Assembly: GCA_032622095.1 (NCBI GenBank)
Contig: CP136065.1
Location: 248,803,474-248,867,473 of the forward strand
Direction: 5' to 3'
DNA: 64,000 bases
Origin: Siphonodentalium dalli
Lineage: Eukaryota; Mollusca; Scaphopoda; Gadilida; Siphonodentaliidae
Shown piece by piece: positions 43,301 to 55,300 of this stretch. Position 1 is the first letter of the stretch, and every line of letters begins with the position of its first letter. Below the pieces are notes generated by a model. It saw only the letters and a program-made list of their open reading frames with translations, ran no database searches and was not told the origin of the DNA. Both the position numbers and the translations under genes were made by a program.

Positions 43301-46300
43301 TCTGATCGTAGTCGAAGCCCCCTCCTTCTGATATCCCAGTACATTGTAGAGTCTTACCGTACTTACATGGCACACACCCAGTTCTGATCGTGGTCGATCT
43401 AAACTCTGATCGTAGTCAAAGCCCCCTCCTTCCGATATCCCAGTACATTGTAGTGTCTTACAGTACTTACATGGCACAAACCCAGTTCTGATCGTAGTCG
43501 ATCTAAACTCTGATCGTAGTCGAAGCCCCCTCCTTCTGATATCCCAGTACATTGTAGAGTTTTACAGTACTTACATGGCACAAACCCAGTTCTGATCGTA
43601 GTCGATCTAAACTCTGATCGTAGTCGAAGCCCCCTCCTTCCGATATCCCAGTACATTGTAGTGTCTTACAGTACTTACATGGCACAAACCCAGTTCTGAT
43701 CGTAGTCGATCTAAACTCTGAACGTAGTCAAAGCCCCCTCCTTCCGATATCCCAGTACATTGTAGTGTCTTACAGTACTTACATGGCACAAACCCAGTTC
43801 TGATCGTAGTCGAAGCCCCCTCCTTCCGATATCCCAGTACATTGTAATGTCTTACAGTACTTACATGGCACAAACCCAGTTCTGATAGTCGAAGCCCCCT
43901 CCTTCTGATATCCCAGTACATTGTAGAGTTTTACAGTACTTACATGGCACAAACCCAGTTCTGATCGTAGTCGATCTAAACTCTGATCGTAGTCGAAGCC
44001 CCCTCCTTCTGATATCCCAGTACATTGTAGTGTCTTACAGTACTTACATGGCACAAACCCAGTTCTGATCGTAGTCGATCTAAACTCTGAACGTAGTCAA
44101 AGCCCCCTCCTTCCGATATCCCAGTACATTGTAGTGTCTTACAGTACTTACATGGCACAAACCCAGTTCTGATCGTAGTCGATCTAAACTCTGATCGTAG
44201 TCAAAGCCTCCTCCTTCTGATATCCCAGTACATTGTAGAGTCTTACAGTACTTACATGGCACAAACCCAGTTCTGATCGTAGTCGATCTAAACTCTGATC
44301 GTAGTCAAAGCCCCCTCCTTCCGATATCCCAGTACATTGTAGAGTCTTACAGTACTTACATGGCACACACCCAGTTCTGATCGTAGTCGATCTAAACTCT
44401 GATCGTAGTCGAAGCCCCCTCCTTCTGATATCCCAGTACATTGTAGAGTATTACAGTACTTACATGGCACAAACCCAGTTCTGATCGTAGTCGATCTAAA
44501 CTCTGAACGTAGTCAAAGCCCCCTCCTTCCGATATCCCAGTACATTGTAGTGTCTTACAGTACTTACATGGCACAAACCCAGTTCTGATCGTAGTCGAAG
44601 CCCCCTCCTTCCGATATCCCAGTACATTGTAATGTCTTACAGTACTTACATGGCACAAACCCAGTTCTGATAGTCGAAGCCCCCTCCTTCTGATATCCCA
44701 GTACATTGTAATGTCTTACAGTACTTACATGGCACAAACCCAGTTCTGATCGTAGTCGATCTAAACTCTGATCATAGTCGAAGCCCCCTCCTTCTGATAT
44801 CCCAGTACATTGTAGAGTCTTACAGTACTTACATGGCACAAACCCAGTTTTGATCATAGTCGAAGCCCCCTCCTTCTGATATCCCAGTACATTGTAGTGT
44901 CTTACTCAGCTGATGAACTGGAAGAATATAATGAAATATTGGTTACAAATGAATTTGGTAGATGAAAGTTCATTCCCAGACTTGTTGAAATGATTCCCAG
45001 ACTTGTTGAAATCATTCCGAGACTTGTTGAAATCATTCCGAGACTTGTTGAAATCATTCCGAGACTTGTTGAAATGCCGAAAACCATTCAGGCGGAAGAC
45101 CCATAAATGACGCGATTAATTACTCGAGTCATAAATTCATTTTCATTATAATTACCATGTTTTTTGTATCATCCATAGAGCACATGAGTGTATTTTTCAC
45201 TAATCCGTGGCTCAAATTCATTCGTTGGTTGCATATTATGTTGAGTATAAAAGGAGATGGTCCCATAAATGGCCACATTTAGAGTACAATACCCCTTCAA
45301 GGAATAATCTCCATTTCCAAATATAATTGCACAGTTTAACCCTTTACCCAACAGAACGGCCAAAACCGGCCAAATAAAGCTTCAACAGCCTAAAATATCT
45401 TCGGTCTGTCTCAATAGAACCATACAAATATGGATATCATTGGAACCGGCTCATTGACCACATTGTGATGGTTACAGTTATGCCCTGTGCCAATGCATTC
45501 TCTTATATATGCGAGTCGACCATAGGTCGCCTCGCATATATAAGAGAATGCATTGGCTTAACACATTAAAAATTCTAAAATTGTATGTTCCGCATATATA
45601 AGAGAATGCATTGGCACAGGGCCGTTCTGTTGGGTAAAGGGTTAAGGGTAGCCATATTATCAAATTTGTTTTTCTAAAAAAAAAAACAAGAAGACAAGCT
45701 TGGACAAAACTATGCATGCTGGGAAAAATTTCCAAGCCGAAAAAGAGAAATAACTCCATTAAAAAAAGGTGGATAATCACAGGTGCACAGGTTCGCATTG
45801 TGGTGAATATCTGAGCCACGATTTTTTTTAATTGACTGAAAATTGTAGGAATACAAGCTTGGACAAAATTGTGTCCACAGACGGACGGACGAGCCGATTC
45901 AAATATACCAACACCCCCCCCCCCCATAACTTCATGACGGGGGGTATAAGAATAGAACTCACTGCTATCGTGCGTGAACAGAGCAGACTTTGCTTGGTCA
46001 TATGCCTCTGCTTTCTCGGTGTTATCCAGCATTTTATGCAGCATTGTCGACACAATGTCATCCAGACTCGTTTCATGGAGATCGAGAATGAGAACACAGT
46101 TTTTTAAGTATCTATCGACATCCATCGACGCTCTCACCTCACTTGAGAAATCTTTCAGCATTACTTTCTGCAAGATTAGAAAATATTATCACAGATGTAT
46201 TAATGGTTCTAATACCTAAAAAAAAAGTATGTTGCCCCATCATATAATATATACCCTGTATCTCAGTATCTCCTATGTTATTCATCCGATCGTATTGAAA

Positions 46301-49300
46301 TTTTGAACGAATTTTGCGAAAATGGCAAATGCTGCACATTGTTGAAGTTAACCCTTTACCCAACAGAAGGGCCCTGTGCCAATGCATTCTCTTATATATG
46401 TGAGTCGACCATAGGTCGCCTCGCATATATAAGAGAATGCATTGGCTTAACGCATTAAAAATTATAAAATTGTTAAAGAATGTAAGAAAAAATGGTAAAA
46501 AGTGTTTTTTTAGGCCAATGCATTCTCTTATATATGCGAGGCGACCTATGGTCGACTCGCATATATAAGAGAATGCATTGGCACAGGGCATAACTGTAAC
46601 TATCACAATGTGGTCAAGGAGCCGGTTCCAATGATATCCATATTTGTATGGTTCTATTGAGACAGACCGAAGATATTTTAGGCTGTTGAAGCTTTATTTG
46701 GCTGGTTTTGGCCGGTTTGTTGGGTAAAGGGTTAATTATCCCGAAGATTATCTAACTTTCTCTAGAATGTTGCTTGATTGGAAAATTTACCTTTTTCAAA
46801 ATTCACACTTTTAACTTTGATGCTCAACAGCATCAAGTGTTGATGGGTTAACTGAGTAATCAATGTTAGTTAAGTGTCACCGACCTTTTAACTGCATGGG
46901 ATTGTCTTGAAGTTTACCAGTTGTCATGCTGAGGGAATTTATTGACATGATTTTGACAAGTTTAAATGATTAAGTAATACTGGAGGTCAACCCGGAGAGC
47001 CATATGAGTTTGGGAATCAGATGAAAATTGTTGGCTGTTGGGCATGTCGAAGGATTTAATCATGCAAAATGTAAATTCCAATATGGCTGCCAGCGGCCAT
47101 GTTTTTCATTGAAAAGTGTTAGCTCACATCTAGAGGAAATAGTAAATTGCCTGTAAATTTTCAAAACAATGCTCCAATATATGTGGACTGCAGAGTGTGC
47201 CGATGAATTGAAATGTGAAATCCAAGATGGCAACTGGTGGCCATGTTTTTTTTTTTTTAATTTGGGGAAAATTGATAGATCCTATCTCGAGGTCACCCCG
47301 GAGATTCAAATAAAGTTTGGGTGATGATCAGATGAGGGATGTGGCCTGTAGAATTCGCTGAATGAAATTGTTGACAGATGCCAGCAGGACTAATTAGCGG
47401 ACGCACACTTTTGAGTAATTTTCAAAAATTTAGAAATTCTACCTTTGGCATTAAATGAATCTTGTTTTTGTGGGGTACGTTCTAAAACTATTTTCAAAAT
47501 TCTAATAAACCGCTCCAGGTTCCAGCTTCCACCTCAAAATTCATGTCATCAGAACGAGGAGCAAATTGTCTGCGAGAAATTGGGACCTTGGTCATCATCA
47601 CATTTAGCCTCGAATCTTCTTTAATATGCCTACCAGACAACCTCACCTTTCTTTTGACATCCATACATTTGTGCACCACCTTCATTATGTGGGGAAATTA
47701 TATGACAGATTATAAGCCATTATTTCTTTCACTCTACTTATGTTAACAAACGGAAAGGCCGTAAAGGTCCGTCAGCCAGTGCTCCATTCTGATTTGTTAT
47801 TGTCATTCCGGAGGGCTGGGTGTGATTTTCGTTGACCCGGGCAGATGTGTTACCTTGTCAGGCACCCACTTATAGGTTAACCTATAAAACAGTTATTCGA
47901 TACTAACTTATCAGTTTCACGCACCGAACTTTACTTTATGAATTGTGCTCTTGACATTGTTTTTTAACAAACGCCTCAGATTACTCATGCTGTGAGATTC
48001 AAATTGTATTTGAAAAAGATATCATCATAAAATTAAAATGTTTAGAGAAAAATGCAAACAAAAGCCCAATAACTCTGTCAAAAATCATCAGACACATTCT
48101 GGACGCTTGCACTGATAAGCTATATACAATTTGTAACAGACAACATAAGTATAGGGTGGCATTGGATAAAACCAAATGTCAAGAGCACAAGTCCCAAATT
48201 CAAGTTTGACCTATAATTAACTAACCAGCTTCTCAATAAATCAATGCTCCCTGGGAGGGAAACAACAAAATGAATAATTTATATTATACAAGATCAGGAG
48301 ACCAAGTCGACATCAAGTGGCATTAAATGTATTGATCAGCATACAGACGTAAGTATACGTTTGAACAATAACCTGTGTTGATCGATCTGTACTAAATCAC
48401 TGCACAAGTGAGTACATGATGACTAAGATATCTTTATTCAAATTGTAACAATGAGTGGGTTTGTAATAGAATAAGAGAATCTTCTATTAATTAACAAAGT
48501 GAGCAAGCGTACTGCATGTTCAGGCAGTGGAACAATGGGATTTGACTGTGTGGAAAGATCATAAATTAATTGAAGCCAATTAAGTGCAATCATTAGTTGC
48601 AGTGTGGACAGTATGTCCTTCCCCAGGGACCAGACTAGAGGGTGACTTGGGAGACATCTTTGCCCTAAAATGTGCCACGTCTCCCTATTTTTGACCCAGG
48701 GAGAATTTAAGTGACTTTTCTCTCATATATCAATATGCATGTGTCCCAACAGCATATTTAAATTACATTTATTGATTATAATAGTGTTCTTATTGACTAT
48801 AATGGTTTCATAAATGGGCTATTGTAATGCATAATACTTGTTGCAATATTGGTAGGCCAGTGTGTTCTCTTGTATATGCGAGGATAACCATTGACTTTTG
48901 TGTTGATAAAATAATCGGAGAACCGAATCTAGCTACTGTCAAATCTTTAAAGATGCCCTATCTGATTTAAAACCCCAAATTACTATATCTTCATCTTCAG
49001 GGAGAGGGGGCGGGGGCGGGGGTGAAAAATATTTGATTTGAGTTCAGGAACCCACCATTCAAAGCTCGGAGCTATTAATTTTTTATTTTTTAAATCTATT
49101 TATTTTCACATTTATTAACTAAACTACTGGCATTCCCCTGAATTTCAGAACTGTTCTTCACATTGAGACACTAGTTCAGAACGTCACAACAAAATTTATG
49201 AAAGCAACTCACAGAAAGGTACCCAATGCACATCGAGTCACTTCAATGTGTTTCCACTGTTAAAAATTATTAAGAATTCAAGGATAGTAAATACAAAGTT

Positions 49301-52300
49301 CATTCTAAAAGTTAGTAAACTCACCTCATGCTTGGAGTAAATCAATGTGATACCAGACTCATCTGTAATTAAAGAGATAAAAATGTAAAAGATCAGAAGT
49401 AAGTGGAAATAGGTAGAACTATCAAGCCTTGAAATAGTATGTCTGTCATTTGCAAAATGAGGTCCCCAGAGGGTGAATTTAGTGATGCAATCCCGCACAG
49501 CATCACTAAATTCACCCTCTGGGGACCTCATTCAGCTAAGCTAAATAGGATATATATTCTGGTCCATTGCATCACCATGATACTTTAAAATGTTTATTGT
49601 CATCTCAAGCGTCTCAACATGCCACTTTATAGATCTGGCACAAGACAATTTAAGTCCACTGTAAATATTTGCAACATACATGTCTCTGTTGAGTTGAATT
49701 TATCATGTTTCCCCATATATTTTATTTTATTCTTATTTTAACCTTATATTGCTATATCCCGGGAGACCAGTCTGGAAATCATACAATATTTGAGACGAAA
49801 TTACAGCCCAAAAAGCACATATCAACTAGAGTTGTACTTATATACTTTGCACACATAGTCACGTGTTTACCCATGTGACTTTGACAGACAAACTGAATAT
49901 AGAGGCCTATTTTGAGAAAAAAAATTGCTTTTAATCGTCGGAAAAGGGGAAGTATTTTGTTAGAAATTTCGCAATTAAAGCGTAAATTAACTAGAATTGT
50001 GCATCTACTTTGCACGAATGAGTCACATGTTCATACCTCTGACTTTAGCAGCCAAATTGGTACAGGGGGTCTGTTTCGTCGCGCATACACAGAGGTGCAT
50101 TTTGAGAAACGCCTTTCATTGTAGGCAAAGGATAAGAATATCGTTATACTTCTTCTTCCGATTTCAGTCCACCATCAACAGGCTGATGATTAAGACTAAT
50201 TTATTTTGGCAACGACTGGCGATAATTTCTCTTCATGATTAGGGTTTGTGATAAAATAATTGATTTGATTTGAATTTGATTTGAATTTTTTGTTTTTGTT
50301 TTTTGTTTTGTTTTTTTTGTTTTTTTGAATTTGGAGGTCATGATTAGTTGATTGGATTCTTTACTGGGTCGATTGGGTTTTATGGGATGTCCAGCATGGA
50401 TATAGTTGGTTCATCATCCTGGTCCTGAACTCATCGACTGGAATGATGGTGACTATTTCTGTTGGTATAGCATTCCATTCTCTTATGGTCCGGGAAAGAA
50501 AGAAAATTTATGGTAATCGTAGTTGGATTGTGGAATTAGGTAGCCAGCCGCATTAGTGTGCCTGGATTCTCTTGTTCTTTTAGCATATATTCATCAATTT
50601 TATTGCAGCATGTTGATGGTGAATTTTGTGCATCATGAATAATCGAGCCTGGTGCCTCCTGGACTGTAAATATATAGCGCGACCAGAGGAAGCCACAATA
50701 TAATCTACATGTATATTGAACGTGGAATAGAATGTCTCGTTGAAATACATTGTGCCATATACACACTAGTTCGGTTAGCATAGCATATTGCCATCAAGTT
50801 GAGTGTGTACACATGGATATAAGTCCCAGTTAAGAGCAGTACGAGTTATGTCATCGGAAAAACTATATAACGTCAGGCGGGTGGGGACCATTTAACGTTC
50901 AGGGTTGGCTTGTCCAGGGTCAGTTTGTCCTGAGTTAGTTTGTCCCGAGTTAGTTTGTCCCGGGTCAGTTTGTCCCGGGTCGATTGGGTTGGCTTGTCCC
51001 TGGTCGGGTGGTCTCGGGTCAATTTGTCCCAGATCGTGTCCATGGATTGGGTTGCCCCTGGTTGGGTGGTCCTGGGTCAATTTGTCATGGGTCAAGTGGG
51101 TTGGGTTGTCAGTGGGTTGGCTTGTCCCTGGTTGGGTTGGCTTGTCCCTGGTTGGGTTGTCCTGAGTCAGTTTGTCACGGATCGATTGGATTGGCTTGTC
51201 CCTGGTCAGGTGGTACCAGGTCAGTTTTTATCCTGGGTCAATTGGGTTGGCTTGTCCCTGGTCAGGTGGTCCTGGGTCAGTTTGTTCCGGGTCAATTGGG
51301 TTGGCTTGTCCCTGGGTCAGATGGTCCCGTTTCTGTTCCCAACTCCACGCTTTCACAGATAGCTCGGAACAGTATGCAGAACTCGTAAACTCGAACACCC
51401 ACTGAATTTGATAGTCTCTTAAAAGTCCCAAAAAATAATTTGTGGTAAAAGATGGCTCCTTCTACAGGGCTGAGATACTATTAACCCTTTACCCAACAGA
51501 AGGGCCCTGTGCCAATGCATTCTCTTATATATGCGAGTCGACCATAGGTCGCCTCGCATATATAAGAGAATGCATTGGCTTAACACATTAAAAATTATAA
51601 AATTGTTAAAGAATGTAAGAAAAAATGGTAAAAAGTGTTAAATTTTTTTTTTTTTTAGGCCAATGCATTCTCTTATATATGCGAGGCGACCTATGGTCGA
51701 CTCGTATATATAAGAGAATGCATTGGCACAGGGCATAACTGTAACTATCACAATGTGGTCAAGGAGCCGGTTCCAATGATACCCATATTTGTATGGTTCT
51801 ATTGAGACAGACCGAAGATATTTTAGGCTGTTGAAGCTTTATTTGGCCGGTTTTGGCCGGTTTGTTGGGTAAAGGGTTAAACAGGCGTTAAGATTCGACG
51901 AGAATCACCAAATCGATTCTCATGATTATCGCAAAACTTTTCAATTTTCAGTGCTTTATGACTAACTTGATTCTTGCAAAATTAAATGTATTTTGAGTCC
52001 TGATTAAGCTATAAGTGACACAACTTATTAAAGCATATATTATCAATATTCAAAGTCCGAAAACTAACAAACATTCAATTAAATTGCAGTCATCAAACGT
52101 AGTGTTATTAATCTATTCATCTCGCTCATTTAACAACATTATTTTATATCCAAATACGATAATTTCTAGCTCACAACAAATTTTATTTCAAATTCATAAC
52201 CTGAGCATTGGTAGTTACATACTAGTAACTTCGCTACAGGGCCAAGACACTATTAAGCAATTTAGTGACAATGGCTTTACATAAAATATATACAATATTC

Positions 52301-55300
52301 TAGTTTTCAAAGTCCGAAAACTAACAAACATTCATTGAAATTGCAGTCATCAAAGTGTTATTAATCTCGCTCATTTAACAACAATATTTTACATCCAAAT
52401 ACGATAAATTTTTCATTCATAACAAATTTTATTTCAAATTCACAGCCTGAGTATTATTTTGCAGTTATATATCTTCGCCCTTAAACAACAAGTAATAAAA
52501 TAACACTTTGAGTGCCAGGGGCCGATCTCATCGGCCCTAAACCTACCAAATAAGTCTGTTAAAGAATATAAGAATAAATTATTAAAATTGTAAAAAATTG
52601 TAAAAAAAAAAAAATGTTAGGCCAATGCATTCTCTTATATATGCGAGGCGACCTATGGTCGACTCGCATATATAAGAGAATGCATTGGCACAGGGTATAT
52701 GGGTTGATACAAAAATCGACCTGGCACTCAAAGGGTTAAACAACAAGTAATAAAATAACAAAAGTGTTTGTGATCATTAAATAGATAAATGAGTAATAAG
52801 TTGCCAATTTTAGGATACTTTGTTATGACATTCCATGTTTTATGATCAATTTAATAACATGTCAGACCCTGCTAATATTTGAAGGAAGCAAAGTGTCCAT
52901 AAATCAGCATTCTCCACCTGTTTTTATTGGATTTCTGGGTAATTAAATAATAGTTTGAGGCCAAGTGTCTGGAAACAAGTGAATTGTTAGCTATTCAAGT
53001 TTATTTGTTTTTACTTTAATAGTACAAATGAAACATTTATAGGTTTACAAAAGAAATTACAGAAAAATCTTGACATGTCACATGTTCTTACAAAACATTC
53101 AAAATGGTGACTTCTTTGGAGGATTATATCAACGTCATTTCTGTCCCAAAACAGAGTGAATACCTGACAAAATTAAGGAAAAGTTGCCACATCTTGGGCA
53201 TCGAGCACGGACGCTAAATCAACCTCGAAGAAGCGGACGAATTTGCGAAACATGTAATGAAATCGACAACGAAGAACACTTTCTTATTTACTGTAATTCT
53301 CTGTCAGACGAGCGAGCCCTATTTTTACGAGAATATCACCCAATTTATTAACCATCCCCAACGAGAGACTATTTAAACAAATAAACAATAAACAAATAAA
53401 CAAACTCAAACACTATACAGGCTCTGTCACACTTCGTCCACTGTGGAATGAAAAAGAAAGGGGTGCAACCGAGTGACAAACTCTTAAATCGATTCCAATT
53501 AAAAAGGAACGAAGATTCTTCGACTTGAGACCATGCTGGTTTGAAATTCTGAATGGTATATATGTCAATCATACAGTTATGCCATAAATAATCGATTCCT
53601 TAACCACAGCAGAATTATGGGTAATTTTTCAGGATTTAGTCTGAAATATGGCTTGTTGCCATTCATCGGAAAGCTCTCAGTGAGAGCTTTCCGATGAATG
53701 GCAACAAGCCATATTTCAGACTAAATCATGAAAAATTACCCATAATTCTGCTGTGGTTAAGGAGTTGATTACTTAGGGCATTACTGTATATATATCACCA
53801 CCACTTATTGTGGGCATATACCCGCTGTGTATATTACCATATATTATCGTATACTGCCATTATTGTTACGTCTTAACTTTGTTTCATGTAATCTGTCCAT
53901 ATTGTATTGTTATTCTGTATTCATGTACATTTGACCATATATGGTGTACCGTAAAAATAAACAACATGATTAGATTGTTTTTACAGTCCCTTTTGTTCTT
54001 AATCATATTTGGTAATTTATTTCATAAGATTATAAAGTTATTATACAATGTTGTGTACAGTATGTGTTTTTCTTGTATGAGTCCAGGTTGTGGTGAAAAG
54101 TCATATTGGACGAGAAACCACAACCTGGACGAGTACAAGAAAAACTCATACTGTACACAACATTGTATAATGAAGTTTTTATTATCCATCTGTATGTTTA
54201 TACAAATTTTGGGAATAAAACTTTTGTGGTTATTTTTGGTATTTGTCGGCACTTTATTTACCTGACAGTACTTTCATTTCAAAGTTTTGTTACATTCAGT
54301 TCACTTCAAAAAGTATACTCAAGTAACTTCTTCATTTTAGGTGTGATGCTATGATACGAAAATTGACAGAAAGAGAGCACCGTCAAACTCCATGGAGAGT
54401 TATCTCCCTTAAAGACTCGATAAAACTGCTGCTACCAGCCACATTTTACCCACATTTGGTGGACTTCCGCGAAATTAATATGTATACTAAGCAAACAGAG
54501 CAACATGTCGTCCTTATTAAACACACAAAATATCGAACAGCATTTGTGTAATTTCGTACCTTGAGTTTGGAAAGTCCCACTAGAACCAAAGAACTATATT
54601 GCAAAATGGTGTGATTTGGTTTTTCGATTATTTTATCAACACAAAAGTCTAAACACACATGGGCGACATTGTCACAACAACATGCATGGCAAGTCAAATA
54701 CAAGAGTTCCAATTTACTGCAATATTGATGAGTAGCCTGCGAAAATCATCAAGAAAACTACGGCTCTAATTCTTCATTCTGCCATTAAGTTTTTAGTGTG
54801 GGAATTGTTCTCAAAGCACATAGGAAATTTGACTTTGGGGCAAAAGGTTTCCAGTTTCCAATTATAAAAAGTTGAAGGAATTATCATGTTATCATATACA
54901 TATTCGTCAAATATCATATTATGATCCAGTAATGATTGAGGTAATTAACCAGTGATAGTAAAACTTCCACAAAGATTATACGGTAGGCAATATGTTTTTT
55001 GTCTCAAATCTGAAGTCCTGAAAGCATGGATCCTAGTTCGTCAGACCAATCCATTTGAAAAAAGTTTAACCCCAATAATAACTCAAGAAACTGTCACAAA
55101 TTATTTGAACACAATCGTCACAATGGTTTTCATAACAAATCATAGAATTAAATGTCATCAGACACACAAACTACTCACAAGGCTGAGTTTAGTGTGCCTG
55201 AGTTTAGTGTGCCTGAGTTTAGTGTGCCTGAGTTTAGTGTGCCTGAGTTTAGTGTGCCTGAGTTTAGTGTGCCTGAGTTTAGTGTGCCTGAGTTTAGTGT

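Noticed and set aside
43279-44917. CRISPR-like array
   Set aside because: Repeats abut without unique spacers and carry exon sequence; the genome is eukaryotic.
45478-46173. A single 231-residue minus-strand gene
   Set aside because: Only 45963-46167 is coding (exon 3). The rest is intron with a poly-C run and a MITE ([20 protein letters not shown]-type frames are hairpin-core translations).
47494-47685. Possible extra exon (frame with [12 protein letters not shown])
   Set aside because: No similarity to SLC4A11, and exons 2 and 3 already join in phase. It cannot be assigned.
52015-52284. 89-residue plus-strand gene
   Set aside because: It lies in a low-complexity AT-rich direct repeat; no family resemblance and antisense to the intron of the transporter.
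53810-54265. 151-residue plus-strand membrane protein
   Set aside because: Hydrophobic composition comes from AT-rich sequence and the frame runs through a palindromic element (54040-54185).
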